A DNA stretch of 64,000 nt from a bacterium (GTDB lineage: Bacteria; CAIWAD01), in contig JAUIFJ010000002.1 of the NCBI GenBank assembly GCA_030429345.1, forward strand, positions 1-64,000. The letters run 5' to 3'. The first letter of the stretch is position 1. Each line of letters starts with the position of its first letter. Of the stretch, positions 41,290 to 51,227 are shown piece by piece. Below the pieces are notes generated by a model. That model was not told the DNA's origin, did no database searches, and worked only from the letters and a program-made list of their open reading frames with translations. A program made the translations under genes and the position numbers.

Positions 41290-42513
41290 ATGATTCGGCT
41301 GCTGCCGCGATCCGTTTTGTGTTGCCTGCTGCTGTGCATGTCCCTGCAGGCAAAGCCCGTGCGCCCCGGCATCAGCGTCCTGCTGTCGGACAGTCTGCAC
41401 CTGATCCAGGGCAAGGCGCTGGGGCTGGTGACCAACCAGACGGGCATCGACGAAGCGGGGCGTTCGACCATCGACCTGCTGGCGGAGGAAGACCGCTGCC
41501 GCCTGGTCCGCCTCTTCGCGCCCGAGCACGGCATTGACGGAAGCCGCCCTGCCGGCAAGCATGTGCGCAGCGGCGTGCACGAAGCCAGCGGCCTGCCGGT
41601 GGTGAGTCTTTACAACGGCTCCCGAGAAATCGAGCCCCTGCTGCTGGCCGGGCTCGACGCGGTGGTCGTCGATTTGCAGGATATCGGGATTCGCCCCTAT
41701 ACCTACATTTCCACTATGGACGCCGTGCTGCGGGCCTGCGCCCTGGCGGGCAGCACCTGCATCGTTCTCGACCGTCCCAATCCGCTGGGCGGGCATGTCG
41801 GGGGCGAAGTGCTGCAGGAGGACTTCCGATCCTTCATCGGAATCCATCCCATCCCCTATGTGCACGGCATGACCATGGGCGAGCTGGCTCTGCTGTTCCG
41901 GGACGAATTCGGCAGTCATTGTGATCTGCGTGTGGTGCCCGTCGAGGGCTGGAATCGGAGCATGCTCTTTGCCGATACCGGATTGCCCTGGGTGCCGACC
42001 AGCCCCAATGTGCCCACCGCGGACACTCCCGGGCTGATGGTGCTGACCGGCGGCCTGGGAGAACTGGGCGGCCTGAGCATCGGCATCGGCACGCCTTTGC
42101 CCTTCCGTTTGATCGGCCATCCACGCTTCGTGGCGCGGGATCTGGCGGAGACCCTGCAGACGGCCGGACTGCCGGGCGTGCGCTTCCTTCCCTGGAGCTG
42201 GACGCCGACGTTGGGCGCGCTCAAGGACAGCCTTTGCCACGGAGTCTATCTGCTCTCGGACCCCGGCGAAACACCGGACTGGCATCGGCTGCAATGGACC
42301 CTGCTGTCCACTCTGCTGGACATGCCCTGGCCCGGTTCCGCGCTGCTGGACGGGCCAGAGGACCGGTTCGACAACTTTGACAAGGCAATGGGCAGTGATC
42401 GCATGCGTCGGGAACTTGGAAGCGCCAAGAGCGGTCAATCCTATTTGGAGCACTGCCGGAAGGAACGGGACGATTTTCTGAAACGGCGGCAGCCCTGTCT
42501 GCTCTATCATTGA
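41290..42513 (+). CDS. namZ: Exo-beta-N-acetylmuramidase NamZ (DUF1343)
   Basis: 407 residues from ATG 41290 with a signal peptide (RLLPRSVLCCLLLCMSLQAK). Family motifs: LGLVTNQTGID, RLVRLFAPEHGIDG, GLPVVSLYNGSR, VVVDLQDIGIRPYTYISTM, VLDRPNPLGG, and PYVHGMTMGELALLF. DUF1343 proteins remove terminal N-acetylmuramic acid from glycans during peptidoglycan recycling. Adjacent to the DacB gene, so a cell-wall turnover operon. Confidence 0.9.
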   Translation: MIRLLPRSVLCCLLLCMSLQAKPVRPGISVLLSDSLHLIQGKALGLVTNQTGIDEAGRSTIDLLAEEDRCRLVRLFAPEHGIDGSRPAGKHVRSGVHEASGLPVVSLYNGSREIEPLLLAGLDAVVVDLQDIGIRPYTYISTMDAVLRACALAGSTCIVLDRPNPLGGHVGGEVLQEDFRSFIGIHPIPYVHGMTMGELALLFRDEFGSHCDLRVVPVEGWNRSMLFADTGLPWVPTSPNVPTADTPGLMVLTGGLGELGGLSIGIGTPLPFRLIGHPRFVARDLAETLQTAGLPGVRFLPWSWTPTLGALKDSLCHGVYLLSDPGETPDWHRLQWTLLSTLLDMPWPGSALLDGPEDRFDNFDKAMGSDRMRRELGSAKSGQSYLEHCRKERDDFLKRRQPCLLYH

Positions 42514-42559
42514 TACGGGGCCATCACCCAGGAAGGCCTGCCAGAAAGGAGCAATCACA

Positions 42560-42964
42560 ATGGATCGCGAAAAGCTGTGGGACAATATTCGTCAGGGATT
42601 CAAGGAGGGTGTGCAGTTCACGGTGCAGAAGACCGAGGAGCTGACGCGCATCGGCCGCCTGCGCCTCGATATTCTGAGCCAGAAGAGGAAGATCGATCGC
42701 AAGTTTTCCGAACTGGGAGGATTGGTCTACGAGTCCTTGCGCGAGGAAGACCGCGAGAAAATGGAAATCGAGGCCGCGGTGCAAAGCGTGGTCAATGATC
42801 TGCGCGAACTGGAGCAGCGGCTGAAGGATCTGGAAGCCGACCTGGAAGCCACCAATTCCAAGCCCATGGCGGATGAGGACGGCGAGGACGTGGACGGAGA
42901 AGTCGTCTACATTGCCCACATCAAGGACGAAGAAGACGAGAAGGGCGAGAAGAAGGATTCCTGA
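42560..42964 (+). CDS. Coiled-coil hypothetical protein
   Basis: 134 residues, cytosolic. Helical with long charged heptads (KTEELTRIGRLRLDILSQKRKIDRKFSELGGLVYESL...VNDLRELEQRLKDLEADLEA) and an acidic Asp/Glu/Lys tail. Good Shine-Dalgarno (AAAGGAGCAATCACA). No family confidently recognised. Confidence 0.65.
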   Translation: MDREKLWDNIRQGFKEGVQFTVQKTEELTRIGRLRLDILSQKRKIDRKFSELGGLVYESLREEDREKMEIEAAVQSVVNDLRELEQRLKDLEADLEATNSKPMADEDGEDVDGEVVYIAHIKDEEDEKGEKKDS

Positions 42965-43118
42965 TTTTCGCTGAATCCGTCTTTCCACCCGGGGCGGCGG
43001 GCTTGCACCGCGTGTCCAGAATCTGCCCATTCTGAATGCAACTTGTTCAGAATCCAAACTTTTTGTTTTGGAAAAGTGGGTCTTCTATTGTTAACATCCC
43101 CGACTTGGGACGGATCCG

Positions 43119-44603
43119 ATGAAAAATCCAAGCGAGCAAGTTCAAAAAAATCCTACACTTGCTCACTCATTTCCACTTCAGATGATTCAGACAGGCGTGC
43201 TTCTTGCAGCCTGTTTTCTGCTCAGCACCGACCTTTTCGCGAGGGACTATGCCCCTCTTCTGTCGGAAAGGAGCATGGAGTCGCCTTTTGTCGCCGTGGC
43301 AGATCGTCTGCTGCCGGCAGTGGTTTTCATTGAAACCTCCGAAAAGGTCGACCTGAGCCGCATGCATCGCAACATGCCGGACGACAGCTTTCACGACGGG
43401 ATCACGGAAGTCAGCAGCAGCGGCTCCGGGCTCATTGTCTCCGCGGAAGGCCATGTCCTGACCAATTACCATGTGGTCGAGGACGCCGATCGCATTCAGG
43501 TGCGCCTGGATGACGGGCGCGAACTGGCCGCCAGCGTTGTCGGCGTGGACAGTGAAACGGACCTGGCGGTGCTGCTGGTGAACCAGCGTTTCGGGGAGGA
43601 GCGGGTTGCACCCCTGGGCAAGTCCGAAAGCATGCGCATCGGGGATTGGGCGATTGCCCTGGGAAGCCCCCTTGGATTGCAGCAAAGCCTGACCGTCGGC
43701 GTGATCAGCGCCATGGGGCGCAGCGACCTGAGCATCTACGGGGGCGCGCCCGTGTTTCAGGATTTTCTGCAGACGGACGCCTCGATCAACTTCGGCAATT
43801 CCGGGGGGCCGCTGGCCAACATCCGGGGTGAAGTGATCGGCATCAATACAGCGATCAATTCCATGGGCCAGGGCATCGGCTTCGCGATTCCCATTGACAT
43901 GGCCCGGAGCGTATACGACCAGATCCTGCAGTACGGACGTGTTCGCCGAGGGTACCTCGGCATGTCGCCCGGAGCGCTGGATCCTCCTGATCGACGTCGC
44001 CTGGGGCTGCCGGAGAATGCCGAAGGCATCCTGGTGCTCAGCGTCGAGCAGGGAACCCCCGCGGGCCGCGGGGATCTGCGTGTGGAAGACGTGATTACCC
44101 GTTTCAATGGGAATACCGTGCGTACGGTACAGGACTTCCGCATGAGAGTGGCCGAAGTATCGCCCGGGGAACTCGTCCAGGCCACCGTGCTTCGACGGGG
44201 CGAGGCCCGGGAATTGAGTTTCCGCCTGGAAGATCGCGCGGATCACGTGCCGATCGCCCAGGCCCCACGCCCGCAGCTGCCCGGACCCGGCGAAGGATTC
44301 GCCGACGAGAGCAGCCGCATTCTGGGCATGGATGTGCGGGTCGCGGGGCGCGAAACCCTGCGGCGCATGGGTGTCGAGAGCGAAGTGGACGGCGGCGTGC
44401 TCATTGTGGACATCCGCCGCGACAGCTGGGTGTACGGCGAATTGCAGGCCGACGACCTGATCACGAAGGTCGACCGCTACCGCATTCGCAGCCTCTCCGA
44501 TCTTCGGAGGGCGCGCGAGGCCATTCGCCAGAGGCAGGGGGCGACCCTGTTTCATGTCATCCGGGGAGAGCGCAGCATCATTGTACCGGTGCTGCCGGAC
44601 TAG
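43119..44603 (+). CDS. HtrA/DegP-family periplasmic serine protease
   Basis: 494 residues. A hydrophobic segment near residues 22-42 ([20 protein letters not shown]) is a signal sequence or anchor; ATG 43182 is a possible alternative start. Catalytic triad His118 (TNYHVV), Asp148 (SETDLAVL), Ser228 (FGNSGGPL). Two PDZ domains follow ([10 protein letters not shown]...; [25 protein letters not shown]). Quality control of envelope proteins; relevant here as this cell exports many large proteins. Confidence 0.93.
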   Translation: MKNPSEQVQKNPTLAHSFPLQMIQTGVLLAACFLLSTDLFARDYAPLLSERSMESPFVAVADRLLPAVVFIETSEKVDLSRMHRNMPDDSFHDGITEVSSSGSGLIVSAEGHVLTNYHVVEDADRIQVRLDDGRELAASVVGVDSETDLAVLLVNQRFGEERVAPLGKSESMRIGDWAIALGSPLGLQQSLTVGVISAMGRSDLSIYGGAPVFQDFLQTDASINFGNSGGPLANIRGEVIGINTAINSMGQGIGFAIPIDMARSVYDQILQYGRVRRGYLGMSPGALDPPDRRRLGLPENAEGILVLSVEQGTPAGRGDLRVEDVITRFNGNTVRTVQDFRMRVAEVSPGELVQATVLRRGEARELSFRLEDRADHVPIAQAPRPQLPGPGEGFADESSRILGMDVRVAGRETLRRMGVESEVDGGVLIVDIRRDSWVYGELQADDLITKVDRYRIRSLSDLRRAREAIRQRQGATLFHVIRGERSIIVPVLPD

Positions 44604-44646
44604 AATCCTGGCGCCGTCCGCGGGCGGCTTATCCTGGAAGGACCTG

Positions 44647-45477
44647 ATGAAAGCCAATCAGACTCTGGAACGCTACCTGCAGGAAATCGGCGAAGTCGAA
44701 CTCTTGACTCCCGATCAGGAGATCGAACTGGCCAAGCGCATCAAGGCTGGCAACCAGGACGCCCTGGAGACCTTGACCAAGGCCAATCTTCGCTTCGTGG
44801 TCTCCGTGGCCAAGCAGTACCAGAACCAGGGCCTGGACCTGGGCGACCTGATCAACGAGGGCAACCTGGGTCTCATCAAGGCCGCCAAGCGCTTCGACGA
44901 AACCCGCGGCTTCAAGTTCATTTCCTATGCCGTCTGGTGGATCCGCCAGTCGATCCTGCAGGCCCTGGCCGAGCAAAGCCGCGTCGTGCGTCTGCCCCTC
45001 AACCGGGTCGGCGCGCTGAACAAGATCGGCAAGGCCTACAACAACCTCGAACAGAGCTTCGAACGCGAACCCTCGCCCGACGAGATCGCCAAGGAGCTCG
45101 ACATGACGGCCTACGAGGTGACCGACACCATGAAGCGCAGCGGTCGTCACCTGAGCATGGACGCGCCCTTCAACCAGGGCGAGGAAAACCGTCTGCTGGA
45201 CATTCTGCATAATGACAGCCAGCCGGCTCCTGACACCACGCTCATGGAGGAAAGCCTCAAGACGGAAGTGGCCCGGGCGCTCAGCACCCTGAGCGATCGC
45301 GAAGCGGAAGTGGTGCGCCTCTATTTCGGCCTGCACCGCGAACACCCGATGACTCTTGAGGAGATCGGCGAGCGCTTCAACCTGACTCGCGAGCGTGTCC
45401 GGCAGATCAAGGAAAAAGCCTTGCGCCGACTGCGCCACGCCAGTCGCAGCAAGAACCTGAAAGCCTATCTTGGCTGA
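44647..45477 (+). CDS. rpoD: Primary-type sigma-70 family factor (short, no region 1.1)
   Basis: 276 residues from ATG 44647 (GGAAGGACCTG leader). Region 1.2 ([27 protein letters not shown]), region 2 ([61 protein letters not shown]), regions 3 and 4 ([15 protein letters not shown]...[28 protein letters not shown]) are canonical. Absence of region 1.1 and the length match the vegetative sigma factor of FCB-group bacteria; a group 2 alternative factor is possible. Confidence 0.9.
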   Translation: MKANQTLERYLQEIGEVELLTPDQEIELAKRIKAGNQDALETLTKANLRFVVSVAKQYQNQGLDLGDLINEGNLGLIKAAKRFDETRGFKFISYAVWWIRQSILQALAEQSRVVRLPLNRVGALNKIGKAYNNLEQSFEREPSPDEIAKELDMTAYEVTDTMKRSGRHLSMDAPFNQGEENRLLDILHNDSQPAPDTTLMEESLKTEVARALSTLSDREAEVVRLYFGLHREHPMTLEEIGERFNLTRERVRQIKEKALRRLRHASRSKNLKAYLG

Positions 45478-45480
45478 TCC

Positions 45481-45497
45481 GACGGGATCGTCCCGTC
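45481..45497 (+). terminator. Small hairpin after the sigma-factor gene
   Basis: GACGGG-ATCGT-CCCGTC followed by TTCC. Weak stem, short or absent U-tract; possible attenuating terminator. Confidence 0.35.
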
Positions 45498-45558
45498 TTC
45501 CAGGCATTCGACCGGCAGCCGGTCCTCACCGGAGTCGTCGCTTCTAATCCAGCAGGCC

Positions 45559-46437
45559 ATGATCAAATCCATGACCGGTTTCGGCCGCGCGGCCGGAGCC
45601 AATGAGCTCTACGATCTTCAGGCGGAACTGAGCAGCCTGAACAATCGCTACCTGGACCTGAATCTGAAGGTGCCCCGGGTGCTGAACTACTATCAGCATC
45701 CGCTGCGGGATCTGTTGAAGAAGTCCGTCCAGCGCGGAAAGCTCAATCTCTTCCTCTCGGTGCGAAAGACCGACCAGACGGAGGCGGAGTTGCCCGTCGA
45801 CCAGGGCCTGGCCCGCTCGGTGGTGCGCGCGGCGGAGGAGCTGAGCCGCGAACTGGGCATCGAGAACAACCTGGGCGTCCGCGAAGTGCTTGCCGTTGAC
45901 GGGGTGCTTGGCGCCCGCGAGGACAACGGCGAGAACCCGGAGCTCTGGAACCTGTGCCTGAAGGTGCTGGAATCGGTGCTGGAGGAGTTCCACGCCACCC
46001 GGGCCCGCGAGGGCGAAGCCATGGCCGAGGACATCCTGGGCCGGCTGACCACCATTGAAGAAGGGCTCCAGCGGGTCGAGACGGCCTGGCACGGCACGCG
46101 CGAGGCGCGACGCGGCCAGCTGAAGGAACGCCTGCTGCGCCTGATCGAGGAAGAGCAGGTCAAGGCCGAGCGCTTCGAGATGGAGATCGCGCTGCTGCTC
46201 GACCGCCAGGACATCTCGGAGGAGATCACGCGCTTCCAGTCGCACATCTCCTTCTTCCGCGAGACCGTATCACGCGGCGGCAGCGTGGGCAGCAAGCTCA
46301 ATTTCATTGTCCAGGAGATGCTGCGCGAGGCGAACACCATCAGCAGCAAGTCTCCGGATACGGTGATGACTCACGAGGTCGTCGCCATCAAGGAGGAGAT
46401 CGAGCGCATCCGCGAGCAGGTGCAGAACATTGAGTAG
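45559..46437 (+). CDS. YicC-family endoribonuclease
   Basis: 292 residues starting MIKSMTGFGRAAG, the family signature, with internal SLNNRYLDLNLKVPR and the C-terminal GGSVGSKLNFIVQEMLREANTISSKSPD motif. YicC homologues cleave RNA. It is followed by gmk with overlapping codons, the usual order. Confidence 0.92.
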   Translation: MIKSMTGFGRAAGANELYDLQAELSSLNNRYLDLNLKVPRVLNYYQHPLRDLLKKSVQRGKLNLFLSVRKTDQTEAELPVDQGLARSVVRAAEELSRELGIENNLGVREVLAVDGVLGAREDNGENPELWNLCLKVLESVLEEFHATRAREGEAMAEDILGRLTTIEEGLQRVETAWHGTREARRGQLKERLLRLIEEEQVKAERFEMEIALLLDRQDISEEITRFQSHISFFRETVSRGGSVGSKLNFIVQEMLREANTISSKSPDTVMTHEVVAIKEEIERIREQVQNIE

Positions 46438-47005
46438 GGGCGCGGTGCTGGTCATGTCCGGCCCCTCCGGCTCCGGCAAGTCGACCCTGATCGCCCGCCT
46501 GCGCGAAGACTTTCCGCGCCTTTCCTTCGCGGTGTCCTGTACGACACGCTCCCCGCGGCCCGGCGAGATCGACGGCCGCGAGTACTTCTTCCTGGATCAC
46601 GAGGAATTCCGGGAGAAGACGCAGTCCGGCGAGTTCATCGAATGGGAAGAGCTGCACGGAAACTGCTACGGCACGCTGAAAAGCGAACTCGGCCGGCTGT
46701 GGGACGAGGGGCGCCTGCCCCTGCTGGACGTGGATGTCAAGGGCGCGCTGCGGGTCAAGAGCCTGGAGCCTCGGGCCCTGCTGGTCTTCGTCGAACCGCC
46801 TTCCCTGGAAATCCTCGAGCAGCGCCTGCGCGCCCGGGGAACGGAAAGCGAGGAGCAGGTCCGTATACGGCTGGCTCGAAGCTGCGAAGAGATGGAGCGG
46901 GCGCGGGACTTCGACCACCGGGTGGTCAATGACGATGTCTCACGCGCCGCCGACGAACTGAAAAATGTATTCCAATCCTATATCGGAAGGATCGACGCCT
47001 CATGA
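46430..47005 (+). CDS. gmk: Guanylate kinase
   Basis: 191 residues. TTG start at 46430 overlaps the yicC stop. P-loop GPSGSGKSTLI, GMP-binding SCTTRSPRPGEIDGREYFF, and the LLDVDVKGALRVK strand. Converts GMP to GDP. It overlaps rpoZ by four bases. Confidence 0.95.
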   Translation: MSRGAVLVMSGPSGSGKSTLIARLREDFPRLSFAVSCTTRSPRPGEIDGREYFFLDHEEFREKTQSGEFIEWEELHGNCYGTLKSELGRLWDEGRLPLLDVDVKGALRVKSLEPRALLVFVEPPSLEILEQRLRARGTESEEQVRIRLARSCEEMERARDFDHRVVNDDVSRAADELKNVFQSYIGRIDAS

Positions 47006-47340
47006 AAGGCTTTGACGAGACGACCAAGGAAGACTTCCAGGATCTGAGCGACAACATCTACGAGGCGATTCTCGTGATGGGCCTGCGCGCCCGCCAGATC
47101 AACCAGCACCAGAAAGAGGAGCTGGACAAGATCCACGAAGAGTACCAGGCGGAAATGGCCCTGACGGAAAGCGAAGAGCCCGAAGAGCTCAACATTCCGC
47201 ACTTCACCAAGCCGACCCTGCTCTCCCTGCGCGAGATGCTGGGCAAGAAGATCGACTACCGCTATCTCGAGCCCGAGAAGGAAGAAGAACCCGCCGCGGA
47301 AGAAGGCGAAAGCAGCGATGGCGACTCCGCCGACAGCTGA
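47002..47340 (+). CDS. rpoZ: RNA polymerase omega subunit
   Basis: 112 residues. Contains the omega-type segment DNIYEAILVMGLRARQINQHQKEELDKI, then a family-variable acidic tail (EPEKEEEPAAEEGESS). Position between gmk and coaBC and the four-base overlap support the call. It overlaps coaBC by 23 bases. Confidence 0.85.
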   Translation: MKGFDETTKEDFQDLSDNIYEAILVMGLRARQINQHQKEELDKIHEEYQAEMALTESEEPEELNIPHFTKPTLLSLREMLGKKIDYRYLEPEKEEEPAAEEGESSDGDSADS

Positions 47341-48532
47341 ACACCGGGTTCTGCTCGGCATTTCCGGCGGCATCGCGGCCTACAAGAGCTGCGAGCTGAT
47401 CCGCCTGCTGAGCCAGCGCGGCTGCACGATCCGCGTGCTGATGACCCGGCACGCGGAACGCTTCATCGGCCGCCTGACCCTGGCCACGCTCAGCGGATCG
47501 CCCGTGCTGGTGGATCCCCTGGAAGAAGGGGTCCTGTCCGGCGCGGAGCACATCGACCTGACGCTGTGGGCCGACCTGGCCATCGTCGCCCCGGCGACGG
47601 CCAACATCCTCGCCAAGACCGCGCAGGGATTGGCGGATGACTTCCTGAGCACCACGCTGTGCTCCTTCAACAAGCCCCGCCTTTTCGCCCCCGCCATGAA
47701 CACTCGCATGTGGAACAATCCGGCTGTCACACGGAACGTGGAGCAGCTGCGCGCGGACGGCATTCGCATTTGTGATCCGGAAGCGGGCTGGCTGGCCTGC
47801 GGGGAAACCGGCGACGGACGCATGGCGGATCCCTCCCGGATCGCCGAACAGGCTCTTTCCATGCTGGAGGGCAGCGAAGAACTGGCGGGGAAGCATATTC
47901 TCGTCACGGCCGGCCCGACCATCGAGGACATCGACGATGTGCGCTTCCTGAGCAATCGCAGCACGGGACGCATGGGTTTCGCCCTGGCGCGGGCGGCGCA
48001 CTTGCTGGGAGCCAGCGTGCGGCTGGTCGCCGGGCCGACGGAGTTGCCGACTCCGCTCGGGGTCTGTCGCACGAATGTCCGTTCCGCGGCCCAGATGGCC
48101 GACGCCGTCGATCAGCACCTGCCGGAGGCGGACGCGCTGGTCATGTGCGCCGCCGTGGCGGACTACACTCCTTCCTATTCACCCGGAAAGCTGAAGAAGC
48201 AGCCCGGGGCATTGGACCTGCGGCTGGAGCGTACACGGGACGTCCTGTCCAGCCTGCGTGAGGCGAAGGGCAACAAGGTCTTCGTCGGTTTCGCCCTCGA
48301 GATGGCGGACGCCCTTGAGTACGGCAAGGCCAAGCTGCAGGCCAAGGGGCTGGACCTGATCTGCGTCAACGACGCCTCGCGGGAGGGCCGCGGCTTCGCC
48401 TGTGACACGAACCAGCTCAGCCTGCTGTTTGCCGACGGGCATCGTCGCGACCTGGACATGGGCAGCAAGGACGAGCAGGCCCGGATCGTGATGAGGGAAC
48501 TGTCCGGGCTGCTGGCTGCCGCCTCCCGGTGA
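47318..48532 (+). CDS. coaBC: Bifunctional phosphopantothenoylcysteine decarboxylase/synthetase
   Basis: 404 residues. CoaC half: GISGGIAAYKSCELIRLLSQRG (FMN site), ADLAIVAPATANILAKTAQGLADDFL and PAMNTRMWNNPAVTRN. CoaB half: ILVTAGPTIEDIDDVRFLSNRSTGRMG, ALVMCAAVADYTPSYSPGKLKKQ (lysines for catalysis) and FVGFALEM. Coenzyme A synthesis. Start ATG lies within rpoZ. Confidence 0.96.
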   Translation: MATPPTAEHRVLLGISGGIAAYKSCELIRLLSQRGCTIRVLMTRHAERFIGRLTLATLSGSPVLVDPLEEGVLSGAEHIDLTLWADLAIVAPATANILAKTAQGLADDFLSTTLCSFNKPRLFAPAMNTRMWNNPAVTRNVEQLRADGIRICDPEAGWLACGETGDGRMADPSRIAEQALSMLEGSEELAGKHILVTAGPTIEDIDDVRFLSNRSTGRMGFALARAAHLLGASVRLVAGPTELPTPLGVCRTNVRSAAQMADAVDQHLPEADALVMCAAVADYTPSYSPGKLKKQPGALDLRLERTRDVLSSLREAKGNKVFVGFALEMADALEYGKAKLQAKGLDLICVNDASREGRGFACDTNQLSLLFADGHRRDLDMGSKDEQARIVMRELSGLLAAASR

Positions 48533-49161
48533 AGCGGATTCTCGCTCTGTACGACGACTGGGCGCCCACCTACGATCGTGATCCCAATCCCACCCGTGAC
48601 CTCAAGGACCAGGTGCTTGCCCGGCGCCTGGACGGTATTTCCTGTGATCTTGCCATCGAGGCCGGCTGCGGGAGCGGCCTGCAGACCCTCCGCCTGGTCC
48701 GCTGCTGCAAGCATGTCCACGCGCTGGATTTCTCGAGCGGCATGCTGGAGCAGGCCCGGCGCCGTGTGACGGAAGGGCATGTCCGTTTCCTGCAGGCCGA
48801 CCTTCGCCGGGCCTGGCCGCTGGACGAGCCGGCCGACCTGATCCTGGCCGCGCTGGTGCTGGAACACATCGAGGACTGCGGCTCCTTCTTACGGGAAGCG
48901 TCCCGGCTGCTGAAGGAGGAAGGGCTGCTGCTGCTCTGCGAGTATCACCCGGCGCGCACATCCGAGGGGAGGCAGGCGCGCTTCGAGAAGAACGGGGAAT
49001 TGCGAAGGATCCCGTCCTGGTCTCATTCCGAAGAGCGCCTCGTCGAGTGGGCCGACGAGGCGGGGCTGGGGCTTGTCTACCGCACGGACCACTACGGGGC
49101 GGGGAGCCGTCCCGAAGTGCCTCGCCTGCTGGAGCTGCAGTTCCGGCACAAGAGCGCCTGA
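48529..49161 (+). CDS. Class I SAM-dependent methyltransferase
   Basis: 210 residues, GTG start in a GTGA overlap with coaBC. Motif I AIEAGCGSGLQTL, motif II HALDFSSGMLEQAR, motif IV PADLILAALVLEHI. Similar to UbiE/methyltransferase-11 type enzymes; the substrate is not deducible. Co-expression with coaBC seems likely but its functional meaning is unclear. Confidence 0.82.
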   Translation: MKRILALYDDWAPTYDRDPNPTRDLKDQVLARRLDGISCDLAIEAGCGSGLQTLRLVRCCKHVHALDFSSGMLEQARRRVTEGHVRFLQADLRRAWPLDEPADLILAALVLEHIEDCGSFLREASRLLKEEGLLLLCEYHPARTSEGRQARFEKNGELRRIPSWSHSEERLVEWADEAGLGLVYRTDHYGAGSRPEVPRLLELQFRHKSA

Positions 49162-49323
49162 GCGGCCCTGTCCACTCCAGCGGACATTCTGCGCGTTTGT
49201 GCCTTGGGCAGAGAATTTTTTTGGGGATGAAAGCTGTGCACTGTGAGTAGGAGCGTGTAGACCCCCGACACTTTCCCGCTTTCCCTATTTTGTCCGAATC
49301 GCCGGACAGCGCCGGACAGCCGC

Positions 49324-49815
49324 CTAGGACTGGATCATTGCGGCAACTTGTTCCAGGTCAGCTGCCAGCATTCCCTGGCTGTCCTCGTCCTTGATCTGAT
49401 CGCAGAAGCTGCGCGCCGTGTTCAGACTCGAAGACGCCTGCTTGTCGCCCAGCACTGCTTGTGCGCGCGCCAGGGCTTCCCATGCGTAGCCCAGGTAGAA
49501 GGGGGCCAACTTGCCTTCTTCGCTGATCGTGATGCATTTTCGGGCATAGCGCTCACCCGCGTCCGCTTGTCCGCTGATGGCGTATACACGTCCCAGCTGC
49601 CAGTAGCCGACGCTCAGCTCCTGTGGTCCATGGCTCTTGACCCGTTTCCAGTGGTGCATAGAGACCTCCGCCAGGCGCCGCATGTCCTCGTTCTCTTCCT
49701 CGCTGCGCCCGCTCTTCTCGATCAGGTCCCAGCAGGCATTGAAAGCGCCCGCCGCCAGGCCCTTGTGGATAGTCTGGAGTTGTTCCTCGCTGAACTGGGG
49801 GGAGTTGCTGCTCAT
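49324..49815 (-). CDS. TPR-like hypothetical protein
   Basis: 163 residues from ATG 49815 (AGAGGACACC leader). Helical repeats: LQTIHKGLAAGAFNACWDLIEKS, MRRLAEVSMHHWKRVK, LGRVYAISGQADAGERYARKCI, AWEALARAQAVLGDKQAS. No signal peptide. Upstream (on its 3' side) is a 10-bp tandem GCCGGACAGC duplication at 49301-49320. No further function can be assigned. Confidence 0.6.
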   Translation of the reverse strand: MSSNSPQFSEEQLQTIHKGLAAGAFNACWDLIEKSGRSEEENEDMRRLAEVSMHHWKRVKSHGPQELSVGYWQLGRVYAISGQADAGERYARKCITISEEGKLAPFYLGYAWEALARAQAVLGDKQASSSLNTARSFCDQIKDEDSQGMLAADLEQVAAMIQS

Positions 49816-49966
49816 GGTGTCCTCTTCTATTTCGGTTCCGGAATCCAAGATAGGTCGATGGCTGCCGAGGTGGAAGCCCGCTCGGACTGGTTCAAGAGAA
49901 GCTTTGGTCGATCATTGCTTCCCAGCCGCCCACTGCGGATCTTGAAGCATTGAAGAAGGACCGCAT

Positions 49967-50884
49967 ATGACGACCCGCCCCATGCGCCAGGCCCTGATGG
50001 ACTGGCTGGAAGAACAGCAGGATTTCGACTGGCTGCCTGCATCCGCCCAGGCACGCAAGCTGTTGCTTGGAGGTAGCGCTGCTCTGCTGAGGGCGCGTCA
50101 GGCGAAACAGAATGCTCACCTGGCCTCTTCTGTGCCGTCTTCTCCTGACAAGAAATCGACGCCACGGCAGAACTCTCGACCAACGACGGCGGCTCCTGTT
50201 CGCGCGCCGAAATCCGCGCCCTCAGCCGCGACAGCGCCCGTACAGGCTGCGGGTCCCCTGGGCGCGGGCAATGTCTTGAGCGAGATCGAATGCGCTTTTT
50301 CCGATCTGGAGGCCCTGCGCTCCAGTTTTGCTGACTGCAGTCTCTGCGGTATTGCGGCTCGCAGGCAGCACCTGGTCTTCGGAGTCGGCAATCCGCAGGC
50401 GGACCTGGTGGTGATTGGCGAAGCGCCGGGCGCCGAAGAGGACCGCCAGGGTGAGCCCTTCGTCGGCCCGGCGGGTCAGTTGCTGGACAAGATCCTCGCC
50501 GCCATCGGCTTCGCCCGCTCGGATGTATACATTGCCAACATTCTCAAGTGCCGCCCGACCAACAACCGAGACCCCAATGCCGAGGAAGTGCACAACTGCT
50601 CGCCATACCTGCTGCAGCAGCTGGCCCTGATCAGGCCCAAGGTGATCCTTGCTCTGGGCCGGGTCGCGGGCAAGACCCTGCTGGGCGTTGAGGAGTCGCT
50701 GGCCTCCATGCGCAGAAAGCAGCTGAGCTTTCGCGGTGTGCCCCTGGTGGTCACCTATCACCCGGCGGCCTTGTTGCGGAATCCGCACTGGAAGCGCCCA
50801 TGCTGGGAGGACGTACAGAAGGCGGCTGCCCTCCTGAAAGATCAGAGCGCCACGCCGGGCAGCCTTCCCCCCGCGAAATCCTGA
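49967..50884 (+). CDS. Family-4 type uracil-DNA glycosylase
   Basis: 305 residues. A low-complexity linker-rich N-terminus of about 105 residues precedes the core: CSLCGI Cys pair, VVIGEAPGAEEDRQGEPFVGPAGQLLDKIL (motif A with the catalytic Glu region), ILKCRPTNNRDPN (Fe-S Cys) and VVTYHPAALLRNP. Removes uracil from DNA and has a 4Fe-4S cluster. The N-terminal extension is longer than in most homologues. Confidence 0.9.
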   Translation: MTTRPMRQALMDWLEEQQDFDWLPASAQARKLLLGGSAALLRARQAKQNAHLASSVPSSPDKKSTPRQNSRPTTAAPVRAPKSAPSAATAPVQAAGPLGAGNVLSEIECAFSDLEALRSSFADCSLCGIAARRQHLVFGVGNPQADLVVIGEAPGAEEDRQGEPFVGPAGQLLDKILAAIGFARSDVYIANILKCRPTNNRDPNAEEVHNCSPYLLQQLALIRPKVILALGRVAGKTLLGVEESLASMRRKQLSFRGVPLVVTYHPAALLRNPHWKRPCWEDVQKAAALLKDQSATPGSLPPAKS

Positions 50885-50949
50885 GATTCCATCGACTTCT
50901 GTCCATTCCTGTTTGCCATTCGACTGACCACAAGAGCCTCTTTCGTTCC

Positions 50950-51213
50950 GGTGCCAGGCACGGTGCCAAGGACGGTGCCAGGCACGGTGCCAGGGACGGT
51001 GCCAAGGACGGTGCCAGGGACGGTGCCAGGCACGGTGCCAAGGACGGTGCCAGGGGCGGTGCCAGGGACGGTGCCAGGGACGGTGCCAAGGACCGTGCCA
51101 GGGACGGTGCCAGGGACGGTGCCACGGACAGTGCCATGGACAGTGCCAAGGACAGTGCCACGGACGGTGCCAGGGACAGTGCCAGGGACAGTGCCATGGA
51201 CAGTGCCATGGAC
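50950..51213. repeat. Tandem array of a 12-bp repeat, 22 units
   Basis: Exactly 22 uninterrupted 12-mers of consensus GGTGCCAGGGAC. Variation is confined mostly to positions 1 (g/a/c), 8-10: AGGCAC, AGGGAC, AAGGAC, ATGGAC, ACGGAC, AGGGGC. The AGGCAC version makes GTGCC-A-GGCAC, a perfect palindrome. Units change from mainly g-start (first 15) to mainly a-start (last 7), as if two expansions joined. It lies between convergent genes (glycosylase, MATE). Because the unit is a multiple of three, all six frames are open through it; none has a credible gene. Confidence 0.92.
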
Positions 51214-51227
51214 TGTATATATCGTTG

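Noticed and set aside
50950-51213. CRISPR array
   Set aside because: Units are contiguous 12-mers with no spacers and no cas genes.
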